38,583 bases of DNA. It comes from Bacteroidota bacterium. GTDB lineage: Bacteria > Bacteroidota > Bacteroidia > Flavobacteriales_F > PHOS-HE28. Position 1 is the stretch's first letter; each line of letters opens with the position of its first letter. The notes below the pieces were generated by a model that ran no database searches, was not told the origin of the DNA, and was given only the letters and a program-made list of their open reading frames with translations. The stretch lies in NCBI GenBank assembly GCA_029573495.1, contig JAKQEI010000106.1, forward strand, positions 1 through 38,583, in the 5' to 3' direction. The translations under genes and the position numbers were made by a program. Of this stretch, positions 23,838-32,244 are shown piece by piece.

Positions 23838-24755
23838 TTACTGCCCATGTCTGAACGCGTGCTCCTGCACCTTCAAGACGTGCAGAACGAAGGGAAAGAG
23901 CGCATCCATCGTTTCCTGCGCACCGCGTATGGAACCGGGCAGGGTGATCACCAAGGTCCGGCCGATCATGCCTGCGATGCCGCGGCTCATCATGGCCCAG
24001 GGCATGCGCTCCTGGCCGTAGCTGCGTGCCGCTTCCATGATGCCCGGAACCTCCCGGTCGAGGATGGGCGCGATGGCTTCCGGCGTGCGGTCACGCGGAG
24101 AAAGTCCGGTGCCGCCCGTGGTAAGGATGAGGTCGAAGCCATTGTTCGCCCATGCCTGAACCTTCGCGGCGATCCGGTCGGCTTCATCGGGTATCACGGC
24201 GCTGGCGTTCACTTCCACGCCCAACATCTTCAATCGATCCGTGATGGCCTCTCCGGCCTTGTCCTCCTTCCTACCGCTGGACACACTATCGCTGATCACG
24301 AGCACGGCGGCTTTCACCGGCGCATCGAACTGATCCTTCCAGTCGCTCTTGCCGCCCTTCTTATCCAGCAGCCGAATGCCTCCGATCGCAACGCCCTTGT
24401 CGATCGGCTTGAGCATGTCATAGACGGTGAGCGCAGCCACACTGGCACCGTGCATGGCCTCCACTTCCACGCCGGTCCGGTAGATCGTGCGCACCCGCAT
24501 GGTGATGATGATCTCAAGCACACCCACGGTGAACGTGCATTCGGCGTGCTCGATCGGCAGCGGGTGACAGTCCGGGATGAGCTCGTGGGTCTTCTTCACC
24601 CCGAAGAGGGCGGCCACACGGGCGCTCTCCAGCACATCACCCTTGGGTACGCGCTTCTCCTTCACCGCAGCGATGGTGGCAGCATCACTCACCGTGATGA
24701 GCGCGGTCGCAGTAGCATCGCGGAGCGTTGTGGGTTTGTGGGTGATGTCGATCAT
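23838..24755 (-). CDS. moaCB: Bifunctional cyclic pyranopterin monophosphate synthase / molybdopterin adenylyltransferase (MoaC-MoaB fusion)
   Basis: The 305-residue protein is a fusion. Residues 1-150 are MoaC: V-P-K-G-D-V, D-C-H-P-L-P-I, V-E-V-E-A-M and Y-D-M-L-K match the catalytic Lys, His, Glu, Glu, Asp and Lys of E. coli MoaC. Residues 150-305 are MoaB/MogA-like: V-L-V-I-S-D-S-V-S-S-G-R, T-T-G-G-T-G-L-S-P-R-D and P-G-S-I-R-G-A. The first half converts 3',8-cyclo-GTP to cPMP; the second adenylylates molybdopterin for MoeA. The fusion is known in Bacteroidota. An 80-base gap with a short hairpin (24791-24808) separates it from moaE, so it may be transcribed separately. Confidence 0.95.
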   Translation of the reverse strand: MIDITHKPTTLRDATATALITVSDAATIAAVKEKRVPKGDVLESARVAALFGVKKTHELIPDCHPLPIEHAECTFTVGVLEIIITMRVRTIYRTGVEVEAMHGASVAALTVYDMLKPIDKGVAIGGIRLLDKKGGKSDWKDQFDAPVKAAVLVISDSVSSGRKEDKAGEAITDRLKMLGVEVNASAVIPDEADRIAAKVQAWANNGFDLILTTGGTGLSPRDRTPEAIAPILDREVPGIMEAARSYGQERMPWAMMSRGIAGMIGRTLVITLPGSIRGAQETMDALFPFVLHVLKVQEHAFRHGQ

Positions 24756-24835
24756 GGGGTCAGGGGATCAGCGAACGGTCAATGGCGGATCGGGTCCGTG
24801 CCGACCCGTTCAATATTCAGCGAAGGCCCTTCACC

Positions 24836-25291
24836 TCATGTGTTGGTCTTCCAAACATAGCCACCACCCTCCACGACCTCCCTGCCGAAGATGGGTAGCT
24901 CGGCCTTGATGCGGTCCACGACATAGGCTACAACGTCGCGTGCATCGCGGCGGTGCGGTGCGCTTGCGAAGACCATGAAGCACAGGTCACCCGCCTTGAT
25001 GGTTCCCAGGCTGTGGTAAACGTGTAGACAGGTCATACCGGGCCATTTACCGAAAGCCTCCTCCCGAATGGCGGTCATCCGTTCCAGTGCCATTTCACGG
25101 TAGGCGGTGTATTCGATCGCGGTCACAGCCCGGTCATCGACCTTGTCCGCTCGCACCTGGCCGAGGAAGATCTCATGCGCCCCGATGTCCGTTCTCGAAG
25201 CGTGCTTGGCGAGGCTCGTGCCCACGAAAGCAGGATCGATCGCGCCCTCGACGAAGATGTCCTTCACCTTATGTGGCTTGGAAGCGTTCAT
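24836..25291 (-). CDS. moaE: Molybdopterin synthase catalytic subunit MoaE
   Basis: The 151-residue subunit, with MoaD, turns cPMP into molybdopterin. Recognisable parts are G-A-H-E-I-F-L-G-Q-V-R, I-E-Y-T-A-Y-R-E-M-A, H-S-L-G-T-I-K-A-G-D and S-A-P-H-R-R-D-A, the last carrying conserved His-Arg residues. In I-K-A-E-L-P-I-F-G-R-E the Lys equivalent to E. coli Lys119 is kept, but the position of Lys126 (F-W-K-R-E in E. coli, from memory) is Gly. The start overlaps the moaD stop by four bases, as usual for partners made in equal amounts. Confidence 0.95.
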   Translation of the reverse strand: MNASKPHKVKDIFVEGAIDPAFVGTSLAKHASRTDIGAHEIFLGQVRADKVDDRAVTAIEYTAYREMALERMTAIREEAFGKWPGMTCLHVYHSLGTIKAGDLCFMVFASAPHRRDARDVVAYVVDRIKAELPIFGREVVEGGGYVWKTNT

Positions 25292-25512
25292 CCACCTGCG
25301 AATGGAGGTAGCACGGCGATCTCCTCGTCCCCGGTCAACGGCAGATCGTCATGCATGATGAGGCGATCGACGGCGATCGCATGGCTGAGCGCCTCAAGTC
25401 CTTGGATCCGCTGCGCAAGCATGCCACGCAGTTCATCCAGCGAACCGGCCTGCATCTCCAGGCGGTCCGTACCCGCCTTCTCAGCTATCAGCCCGAACAA
25501 CAATACCCGCAT
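25288..25512 (-). CDS. moaD: Molybdopterin synthase sulphur carrier subunit MoaD
   Basis: This 74-residue ubiquitin-like protein begins M-R-V-L-L-F-G-L-I-A-E-K-A-G and ends P-P-F-A-G-G. The terminal diglycine is adenylylated by a MoeB-type enzyme and then thiocarboxylated to supply sulphur. It sits between mobA and moaE, overlapping moaE by four bases and starting three bases after the mobA stop. The MoeB-like gene that could activate it is at the head of the same gene string. Confidence 0.95.
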   Translation of the reverse strand: MRVLLFGLIAEKAGTDRLEMQAGSLDELRGMLAQRIQGLEALSHAIAVDRLIMHDDLPLTGDEEIAVLPPFAGG

Positions 25513-25515
25513 GGC

Positions 25516-26082
25516 TCAAAGATCGCTCGGCGCGTTGATGTTCCGGAAGAGATCCACCGGCCAGCCCTCCTCTCCTGGACACACCTGTACATAGCGGGTG
25601 TGCATGCGCTCAATGGCCGCCGAGAGCTTCAAGGAGCCCGCGGCCAGTTGCGAAGCGAACACGGTTCGACACCTGCGATGATATGCGGCTGCGAGCGGTT
25701 CGAGGTGACCATCGCATTGGGCCACCACCGCGTCGAACCCGTCCTCGTAACGCGCCATCAGCTGTTCGATGAAGGAAGCCGTGACGTTCGGCATGTCGCA
25801 GGCCAGGATGATGAGCCGGTCGTGCCAGGCATACCGGAGCGCCGTGAGGATGCCACCCAGCGGGCCAAGTCCAGGGGCGTCGTCTGCAAGGGCCAGGGGA
25901 CCGAAACCACCATACTTCCCGGGATCACCGATGACGAGGAGTTCGTCCACATGCGGACGCAGGATCTCGATCGCATGGGCGATCAACGGCTTCCCCTGGA
26001 AAGGGAGCAAGGCCTTGTCGCGACCCATGCGACTGCTCTGACCACCTGCCAGTACCACGCCGGCCCAACCTGGAGCGCTCAT
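25516..26082 (-). CDS. mobA: Molybdenum cofactor guanylyltransferase MobA
   Basis: From the ATG at 26082 the product has 188 residues. The nucleotide-binding signature G-V-V-L-A-G-G-Q-S-S-R-M-G-R-D-K-A-L-L is at about 7-25, followed by D-D-A-P-G-L-G-P-L-G-G-I and A-C-D-M-P-N-V. It joins GMP to Mo-molybdopterin to form MGD, the cofactor type of formate dehydrogenases, which agrees with the presence of fdhD. Its start overlaps the moeA stop (TGATG). mobB is not seen here. Confidence 0.95.
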   Translation of the reverse strand: MSAPGWAGVVLAGGQSSRMGRDKALLPFQGKPLIAHAIEILRPHVDELLVIGDPGKYGGFGPLALADDAPGLGPLGGILTALRYAWHDRLIILACDMPNVTASFIEQLMARYEDGFDAVVAQCDGHLEPLAAAYHRRCRTVFASQLAAGSLKLSAAIERMHTRYVQVCPGEEGWPVDLFRNINAPSDL

Positions 26083-27257
26083 CACCGCAGCAGGTAATGG
26101 ACCTCGACAGGATCATCCACCTGCCACGACCGTCGATCGCCCGGCAGATGGACAAGCGCATCCGCTTCCATGAGCGAACGCAACATGTGGGAGCCCTCGT
26201 CCTTCAGGAGCATCACCCGGCCCCCCCGCACACGCGCCGCACGGAACTCCGCCCGTTCCCCCTTCACCTGAACGGAGGTACCCAACGGCAGATGTTCCAC
26301 CATCCCGAAGGGTTCCCGCGCTCCACGCATCGCATCCAGGAAGGGCCGCACGTACTCGTGGAAGAGCACGAAGACCGCCCGCGGATTGCCGGGCAAACCG
26401 AAGAAGGGTCGACCACCAACAGAAGCGAAGAGCATCGGTTTCCCGGGCTTCTGGGCCACCCCATGGAAGTGAACGGTCCCACCCGCGCGCAACACCGCCT
26501 CATGGACCAGGTCGTGGTCGCCCACGGAAGCGCCACCTGTGGTGATGATCACCTCGCTGTGGGATACGGCCTGATCAATGGCCTGGACCAGCTCCTGCAG
26601 GTCATCAGCCACCTGTGCGATGTCCGAGGGTGCACCCATGGATCGAAGGGCGGCATCCAGCATCACGTCATTGCTGTTGAATATCCGCCCTGGCACGAGC
26701 TTGCCAAGCTCAATGAACTCGTTGCCCGTGACCAGTACTGCGACCTTCGGCACTTGCTTGACCGAAAGAGACACCACACCAGCCGAAGCCAGGCCACCGA
26801 TCACCGCGGGAGTGACCAGCGCGCCGGGTTGCAGGATGACCTCTCCCTGCTTCACCTGCTCCGCCTTGCGGCGTACGTTCGATCCGCGGACGAGGTGTTC
26901 ATCCGTGTGTGTCATGACACCATCCTGCACCGTCACGAACTCCTGCATCACCACACTATCCGTTCCAGGTGGCAGCATGGCACCGGTGAAGATGCGTGCA
27001 CAACCCGTGGATCCAACGCGCCCGGCTGGTGCCTCACCAGCGGAGATGGTGCGTTCAATGGACCAGTGGGTCACCTTGGGGTCGAACGCGAACGCGTACC
27101 CATCCACGGCGCTCATGTCGAACAAGGGATGATCGAACGGCGCCCTCACCTCCATGGCCACGAAGGCGTTCAAGGCTTCCGAGAGGGGCACGGTATCCGG
27201 TTCCGTGCACGGTACCTGCGCCATGACGATACGGCGTGCCTCCTCCACGGTGATCAT
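26082..27257 (-). CDS. moeA: Molybdopterin molybdenumtransferase MoeA
   Basis: From the ATG at 27257 (M-I-T-V-E-E-A-R-R-I-V) the product has 391 residues, normal for MoeA. Signatures are F-D-M-S-A-V-D-G-Y-A-F near 60, R-I-F-T-G-A-M-L-P-P-G near 105, T-T-G-G-A-S-V-G-D-H-D near 245, and L-P-G-N-P-R-A-V near 295. It inserts molybdate into adenylylated molybdopterin supplied by the MoaB half of MoaCB. A longer frame upstream runs through the TSUP gene and is not coding. The start overlaps the TSUP stop by four bases. Confidence 0.95.
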   Translation of the reverse strand: MITVEEARRIVMAQVPCTEPDTVPLSEALNAFVAMEVRAPFDHPLFDMSAVDGYAFAFDPKVTHWSIERTISAGEAPAGRVGSTGCARIFTGAMLPPGTDSVVMQEFVTVQDGVMTHTDEHLVRGSNVRRKAEQVKQGEVILQPGALVTPAVIGGLASAGVVSLSVKQVPKVAVLVTGNEFIELGKLVPGRIFNSNDVMLDAALRSMGAPSDIAQVADDLQELVQAIDQAVSHSEVIITTGGASVGDHDLVHEAVLRAGGTVHFHGVAQKPGKPMLFASVGGRPFFGLPGNPRAVFVLFHEYVRPFLDAMRGAREPFGMVEHLPLGTSVQVKGERAEFRAARVRGGRVMLLKDEGSHMLRSLMEADALVHLPGDRRSWQVDDPVEVHYLLR

Positions 27258-27988
27258 GCGAAGAACAATTTGAACGAGGCGAGCAGGAGCACGATACCGA
27301 GCACGTGCCGCAAGCGCAGTTGGCTTAGCCGTTGAGCGCCCACGTACGCACCCAAAGTACCACCGACCACGGCTGCCGCGATCCAGACCAGTTGATCGGG
27401 CGTATGAACCTCCAGCCCCTCTGAGAAAGCCAGGCTCACAAGCCCTGCCGCGCTGTTCACGAAGATGAAGGCCGCGCTCACGGCCGCGCTCTCCTTCGCA
27501 GTGCTCCAGCCGAAGAGGAGCAGGAGCGGACTGAGCAGGATGCCGCCGCCGATGCCGATCATACCGGACACCAGGCCGAGCACCGCACCGATGACGAGGG
27601 CCAGCCACATCGCCGGAGGATCCCTGCGTTCACCACCACCACCGAAGAAGCCGAACAAACGCGCGACGGCAATAGCGAGGCAGATGGCCAGGATGCGTTT
27701 GTAGAGCAGGGTGTCGAGATGGACGCGCGCTCCGATCCATGCCAGGGGAACGGAGGCGATGGCGAACGGCCAGAACAAGTTCCACCGGAAATGGCCGGCG
27801 CGGGCGAATTGGGCGAAGGCCATCGCGCTCACGAACAGGTTCAGGGTCAATGCCGTGGGCCGGACCACGTCCGGCGCGAAGCCGAGCAGGGTCATCACGG
27901 CGATATAACCACTGGCGCCACCGTGGCCCACGCTGGCGTAAAGGAAGGCAACAATAGCCAGCAGCAGTGCGATGGTGAGTTCGTTCAT
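27254..27988 (-). CDS. TSUP (TauE/SafE) family membrane transporter
   Basis: The 244-residue membrane protein has about eight hydrophobic helices and the duplicated family pattern: F-L-Y-A-S-V-G-H-G-G-A-S-G-Y near 15-30 and L-V-S-G-M-I-G-I-G-G-G-I-L-L-S-P near 138-155. TSUP proteins move sulphite, sulphoacetate or other small anions. Its tight overlap with the MoeB-like gene (four bases) and moeA (four bases) ties it to cofactor synthesis, perhaps through sulphur or oxyanion handling, but the substrate cannot be read from the sequence. It should not be taken as a molybdate transporter without evidence. Confidence 0.9.
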   Translation of the reverse strand: MNELTIALLLAIVAFLYASVGHGGASGYIAVMTLLGFAPDVVRPTALTLNLFVSAMAFAQFARAGHFRWNLFWPFAIASVPLAWIGARVHLDTLLYKRILAICLAIAVARLFGFFGGGGERRDPPAMWLALVIGAVLGLVSGMIGIGGGILLSPLLLLFGWSTAKESAAVSAAFIFVNSAAGLVSLAFSEGLEVHTPDQLVWIAAAVVGGTLGAYVGAQRLSQLRLRHVLGIVLLLASFKLFFA

Positions 27989-28680
27989 ACGTGGTTGGAC
28001 GGCCTGATCGGGGTATCCAGGAATTCACCGGCCTCCGGACCCATGATGCGCATCCATCGGCCATGATCGGCATCCACCAGGTCCATCACGCCCGCCAGCC
28101 CATGACCGCCGGCCAGCAGGTCGGTGATGCGCAAGGCCATGAGCGCGGCGGTGAAGGTGGGGATGGCCGCAGGAACCCGCTTCATGTCACAACCCATCTG
28201 ATCTTCGGAGGCCCGACCACGGAAGAAGCCCTCCTGACGACGACTGCGCTCGGCGCCATGACAGGTGATCACCTGCACCTGGTGGCCATGTACAGCTCCG
28301 CTCACCAAGGGAATACGCAAGCTGCGGCAGGTGCGCTCGATCATGGCCCGTGCTGCCAGATCATCGGTGCAGTCAGCGACGATGTCCGCACCCTGAAGCA
28401 CGGTGACGATGTTGGCAGCGTCGATGAAATGTGGGATGGTCGTCCAAACGATGCCCGGAGCGACCGTTGCGATCCGTTCCCTGGAAGCAACGACCTTCAA
28501 CTTCCCGACATCGCCGGGTGCGAAGAGGCGTTGACGCGAAAGGTTCCCAGCCTCCACCGTATCCCCATCGACCAACTGGATGGACGTGATCCCGAGTGCG
28601 GAGATGAGCGGCAGCAAGGCGCAGCCCGTGGCACCAACGCCGATCAGCACCACCCGAGCAGTCCCTTCCTCCCCTTGCAT
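27985..28680 (-). CDS. MoeB/HesA/ThiF-type adenylyltransferase
   Basis: The 231-residue protein has the ATP-binding G-V-G-A-T-G-C, V-D-G-D-T-V-E-A-G-N-L-S-R-Q-R-L-F, the Lys in V-G-K-L-K-V and the catalytic Asp in D-C-T-D-D-L, all typical of E1-like adenylating enzymes. Its place at the head of the Mo-cofactor genes suggests it adenylates the MoaD C-terminus. Unlike typical MoeB it lacks the C-Y-x-C zinc pair: the region reads C-H-G-A-E-R-S-R-R-Q-E-G-F-F, while a later Cys (Q-M-G-C-D-M-K-R-V) is kept. No rhodanese domain is present. A TAACTTTC box lies exactly four bases before its ATG. Confidence 0.85.
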   Translation of the reverse strand: MQGEEGTARVVLIGVGATGCALLPLISALGITSIQLVDGDTVEAGNLSRQRLFAPGDVGKLKVVASRERIATVAPGIVWTTIPHFIDAANIVTVLQGADIVADCTDDLAARAMIERTCRSLRIPLVSGAVHGHQVQVITCHGAERSRRQEGFFRGRASEDQMGCDMKRVPAAIPTFTAALMALRITDLLAGGHGLAGVMDLVDADHGRWMRIMGPEAGEFLDTPIRPSNHV

Positions 28681-28684
28681 CGCG

Positions 28685-28692
28685 GAAAGTTA
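28685..28692 (-). promoter_or_regulatory. Putative -7 box of the Mo-cofactor operon
   Basis: The minus strand reads TAACTTTC, then CGCG, then the ATG at 28680. It would drive the MoeB-like, TSUP, moeA, mobA, moaD, moaE string as a leaderless mRNA. Confidence 0.45.
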
Positions 28693-28761
28693 CAGACGGG
28701 CGGCCGGGCGCCTCGGTGAACGGCACGATACCGGCGTAGCCCAAGGAGGCTGTTCAGGATC

Positions 28762-29253
28762 CTATTCGGAATGGGTACAGGTCACATCCACGGAACCGCT
28801 CAAGGCCCTGCTGTTCCCGTTCATCTCGTTGAAGACGGTGGCGTGGAAGTGGGCCTTCAACCGGCCGGTGGAAGCATCGTACTGTTCGATCGTCACCGTA
28901 CCGGCCTCATCACCCACACTGACGAAGGGTGTACCCGCATTGGCATACATGACCGCGTTGGAGGCCTCGGAGACCGTATGCGTTCCGATGGCGAGCGTAT
29001 CGAACTGGATCGAGAAGGAACTGCCCAGGAGACCAACGCCGGTGACCATGGCCGAGGTACCGTCGGATATCGCGCTGATGTGCGCATCCGCACAGAAGGA
29101 GTCCCCATCCACCTCCACCTGCACGCGTGCCCCATCGGTGCCGCAGGTGCTGGGAGCAAGGCCGAGTTCTTCCGCCACCTCCTTGCCCGCTTTGACGCAG
29201 GAGAACAGCACGATCATCGGCAGGACAATGGGGACGAGCTTCAGGGTACGCAT
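28762..29253 (-). CDS. Small exported lipoprotein of unknown function
   Basis: From the ATG at 29253 the product has 163 residues. M-R-T-L-K-L-V-P-I-V-L-P-M-I-V-L-F-S-C is a lipoprotein signal with the lipobox ending L-F-S-C. The mature part is a beta-rich domain (V-Q-V-E-V-D-G-D-S-F-C-A-D-A-H-I-S-A-I ... G-S-V-D-V-T-C-T-H-S-E), which resembles the DUF6252-type lipoproteins of Bacteroidota; this is a tentative match. In-frame ATGs at 29259 and 29276 are alternative starts. It stands downstream of the strong hairpin at 29307-29341, so it likely has its own promoter, although no TAnnTTTG box is evident. Confidence 0.7.
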   Translation of the reverse strand: MRTLKLVPIVLPMIVLFSCVKAGKEVAEELGLAPSTCGTDGARVQVEVDGDSFCADAHISAISDGTSAMVTGVGLLGSSFSIQFDTLAIGTHTVSEASNAVMYANAGTPFVSVGDEAGTVTIEQYDASTGRLKAHFHATVFNEMNGNSRALSGSVDVTCTHSE

Positions 29254-29306
29254 GACCATGTGGTTGAAGGCCCTCATACGTTGAACCCACCTTCCGGGAT
29301 ACAATG

Positions 29307-29341
29307 CGAAGCCCCGCGCTGCTCGGCAGCGCGGGGCTTCG
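29307..29341 (-). terminator. Strong hairpin terminator after the large FG-GAP gene
   Basis: A perfect 16-bp stem (29307-29322 with 29326-29341) with a three-base loop stands 15 bases past the stop at 29357. No U-tract follows on the minus strand. Confidence 0.75.
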
Positions 29342-29356
29342 TGCTCAAGATCCAAC

Positions 29357-32182
29357 TCAACGACGCACCAGTCGCCCGATCGAGCGACCCTGGGCATGCC
29401 GCACGCTGAGGGTATACTCGCCGGAGGCCAGGCCGCTCAGATCGATGGTGGCCTGCCCTTCGCGCATGGCGTCCAGGTTGGTGCGCGACACGACGCGACC
29501 GGATATATCCAGCACCTCCAGGGCAAGGGGTCCATTGAGTCCTTCCACGGAAATGGTGACCATTCCGGCCGTCGGGTTCGGCCACATGGTAACGCCAGCG
29601 TTCGAGCCAGCCTCAGCGATGGCCGTCGGTCCCACGTTCACGTCCACCTCGGTCCGGGGGCCTTCGCACAGGAAGCTCGGGCTGCTCACCTCGATGTCGT
29701 AGAAGAAGTAGTAGTAAGCCGTTGCGTTCGCGCCGGACACGGTGCTGCTGGTCATCACACCAAGATCCCCGAGGGGGAACGGATAGCTGGGGTTGCTACC
29801 CAGGCCATCGCGCCACAGACCAGGATTACCACCCACCGCACGCAGCCCGTAAGGACCACCGGCCGGTACGTTGAAGTCGAGTTGCACCCGGCTCTCGCCA
29901 CTAGGGACGTTGAAGGTGCCCGAAGCGATGGTGGAGCCGTCACTCTGATCAACAACTGCGAAGGTGCGGTCCCCGGTGCTGTTGGCATAGACCTTCACAC
30001 TACGGATGATCATGTCCTCATTGGCCGTGAAGATCTGGTAGTTGTCCGTATTCGTGTGGTAGATCCCGTTGACGGTATTGCTGGCTGCACCGCCGTAAGC
30101 GATCTCACCACCATATTGTGTGGAAGCGGAGACCCAGTAGGATGCATCCGCGGTGAGCGTCGGGGTCGTGAAGTCATTCCCCGTGGCGATGGCCGAACCG
30201 CCGGTGGCGACATCGTACCACTGGATGTTGTCACCCACGGCAGAAAGGTCCGCACTGCTGTTCGGCGGGATGCTCGCACCGAAGGCCGTTGGGGCATCAG
30301 GCGCATCCAAGAAGCTCACCTCCACGATCTCACTGGTGAACAGACCGCACACACCTTGGATGGTAACGGCGTAAGAACCGGAGGTCGACACCGAGACGGT
30401 CCTTGTTTCTCCAGCACCATTGCTCCAAGAATAGGAAGCCGCCTCTGACGAGGTCAGTTCAACCTCATCCCCTTCGCAGCCGGGCAGCAGGCCGACCACG
30501 GTGACCGTCGGTGTCTCATCGGGGCTTTGCTGCACGAAGATGCTCGTCGTTCCCGTGCACCCGTTGCCAGAATCGATCGTGACGGTGTAGGAACCCGCTT
30601 CGCTCACTTCGATGTCACGCGTGGTCTCGCCGGTGCTCCAGATGTAATCGAAGCCATCGTTCGCCGTCAAGGTGATCGCGTCCCCATTGCCGCACACGAT
30701 CGGCGCCACCTCGGTGCTGATGATCGCCACAGGGCTGATGCAGGTGTTCTCGATCACGGTGACGGTCTGGTCCACCGCCAGATCATTGAAGGTCTCCTCG
30801 ATGCCGCTCGGCCAACGGATGGTGAGGGTGGGGATCGTCGTGTACTCGCCGAGCCCGAAGTTGCACGCGAAGGAGGTGACCATGCCGTAGCTCTCACCCG
30901 CCTTCACCTCACGTACCTGGGTACCCCAAGGCCCCACGATGCGGACCTGGGCGCCCACGGCGTCGCGGTTGCTGATGGTGCCTTTCAACCGCACCGTGAA
31001 CCAGTGGTTATCGTTGCCATCGTTCAGCCACAACCGGTCCGGCTGCGAAGCATCGGAATTGATGTAGCTGGTGCCGTAGTTCGCGAACACATCCAGGAAT
31101 CCGTCGTTGTTCAGATCACCCGTGGCGAAACTGTGCATATCGCGACCGGCCGGGAAGAGCCCGGTGACCCGGGTGAAGGTGCCATCCCCATTGCCCTTGA
31201 AGTAGTACTCGACCCCTCCGGCGATCAGCACATCCAGGAAGCCGTCATTGTCCATATCGGCGAACTTGCTCTGAAGGAAGAACCCGTTGTACTCCATGCC
31301 GCAACCCGAGGTCACATCGATGAAGTTGTTGTTCACGTTCTCGTAGAGCTGGATGGTGGCATCATGGTTGGTGGCCACCATGTCCAGGTCGCCATCGTTG
31401 TCGTAATCGCCGAAGTCAGCGGTCCATGTCTGGTTGCGGATCTGCAGGCCGTAGGAGGCGGCCAGGTCCGTGTACGCATTGCTGCCGTTGTTCACGAACA
31501 TCCTGTTCCAACGGCGTGGATCGTTGGGATCGTTCACACCCTGACGACACTTGGGGATGTAGAGATCGATGTCGCCATCGCTATCGAAATCGGTGAAGCA
31601 GCTTCCATAGTTGCCGCTCATATCCGAGGACGGGTTCGTGGTCCAGTTGATATAACCACTGTTCTCCACCAGGTCACCGTTGGCATCAGCGAACCAGAGG
31701 TTGTTCGGACCCACATCGTTGCACGCGTAAACATCCAGCAGACCATCATTATCGATGTCGCCGATGCTCATGCCCTGCGTGAAGATCCCGGGACCGCCGA
31801 GCGTGCTGAGGGCACCATTCCCGACGGACATGATCCGCACGTAGTGAGTTCCATCGAAGTTGCCCCCGCTCACCATGTCCTTGTGGCCGTTGTTGTCGAT
31901 GTCGGCGATGGCCCAGCCCCATTGTCCGGCGTTGCTCACATTCCCGTAGTCGACCAAGGTGAAGGTGCCGTCAGCGTTCTGGTAATCGACCTGGAAGGTG
32001 CGTGCGTTGTGCAGAATGGCGAGGTCGTCAAGTCCATCACCGTTCATGTCGACAACGCCCATGCAGCCACCGCTGGCGGTCACCGAACTCTTCCGGTCCG
32101 AAGCGTTCGTGAAGCTCAGCTGGGCGTGGGAAGCGGTCGCGGAGGCGGCCAGAAGGACGAGTAGTGCGTAGCGTTCGCGCAT
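29357..32182 (-). CDS. Large FG-GAP/VCBS-repeat, ASPIC-domain protein with T9SS sorting domain
   Basis: The 941-residue protein has a signal peptide (A-L-L-V-L-L-A-A-S-A-T-A-S-H-A-Q). Residues about 30-400 are FG-GAP/VCBS beta-propeller repeats with calcium-binding loops such as D-M-N-G-D-G-L-D-D and D-I-D-N-N-G-H-K-D. At about 400-480 comes an ASPIC/UnbV domain (G-A-Q-V-R-I-V-G ... I-R-W-P-S-G-I-E-E), the CRTAC1-like pairing. Ig-like repeats (I-W-S-T-G-E-T-T, Y-S-W-S-N-G-A-G) follow, and a T9SS sorting domain ends the chain (M-W-P-N-P-T-A-G-M ... G-R-L-V-R-R). It should be a secreted or surface adhesin-like protein. A second protein of this type is at 34650. Confidence 0.9.
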   Translation of the reverse strand: MRERYALLVLLAASATASHAQLSFTNASDRKSSVTASGGCMGVVDMNGDGLDDLAILHNARTFQVDYQNADGTFTLVDYGNVSNAGQWGWAIADIDNNGHKDMVSGGNFDGTHYVRIMSVGNGALSTLGGPGIFTQGMSIGDIDNDGLLDVYACNDVGPNNLWFADANGDLVENSGYINWTTNPSSDMSGNYGSCFTDFDSDGDIDLYIPKCRQGVNDPNDPRRWNRMFVNNGSNAYTDLAASYGLQIRNQTWTADFGDYDNDGDLDMVATNHDATIQLYENVNNNFIDVTSGCGMEYNGFFLQSKFADMDNDGFLDVLIAGGVEYYFKGNGDGTFTRVTGLFPAGRDMHSFATGDLNNDGFLDVFANYGTSYINSDASQPDRLWLNDGNDNHWFTVRLKGTISNRDAVGAQVRIVGPWGTQVREVKAGESYGMVTSFACNFGLGEYTTIPTLTIRWPSGIEETFNDLAVDQTVTVIENTCISPVAIISTEVAPIVCGNGDAITLTANDGFDYIWSTGETTRDIEVSEAGSYTVTIDSGNGCTGTTSIFVQQSPDETPTVTVVGLLPGCEGDEVELTSSEAASYSWSNGAGETRTVSVSTSGSYAVTIQGVCGLFTSEIVEVSFLDAPDAPTAFGASIPPNSSADLSAVGDNIQWYDVATGGSAIATGNDFTTPTLTADASYWVSASTQYGGEIAYGGAASNTVNGIYHTNTDNYQIFTANEDMIIRSVKVYANSTGDRTFAVVDQSDGSTIASGTFNVPSGESRVQLDFNVPAGGPYGLRAVGGNPGLWRDGLGSNPSYPFPLGDLGVMTSSTVSGANATAYYYFFYDIEVSSPSFLCEGPRTEVDVNVGPTAIAEAGSNAGVTMWPNPTAGMVTISVEGLNGPLALEVLDISGRVVSRTNLDAMREGQATIDLSGLASGEYTLSVRHAQGRSIGRLVRR

Positions 32183-32226
32183 GTGTTGATCCTGGGTTAG
32201 AAGGGATTGGTCCGTTGCAGGAGGGC

Positions 32227-32234
32227 GAAAGGTA
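32227..32234 (-). promoter_or_regulatory. Putative -7 box of the large FG-GAP gene
   Basis: The minus strand reads TACCTTTC, 44 bases before the ATG at 32182 and just past the stop of the upstream DAHP synthase gene. Confidence 0.4.
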
Positions 32235-32244
32235 ACCCAAGCCC

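Noticed and set aside
24791-24808. Short inverted repeat (CGGGTC arms) between moaE and moaCB as a terminator
   Set aside because: Only six base pairs and no U-run; too weak to call.
22773-24860. A 695-codon plus-strand open frame
   Set aside because: It is antisense to the NA37 gene and moaCB, both recognised families.
30527-32164. A 545-codon plus-strand open frame
   Set aside because: It is antisense to the FG-GAP repeats of the large T9SS protein; its apparent repeats mirror the calcium-loop codons.
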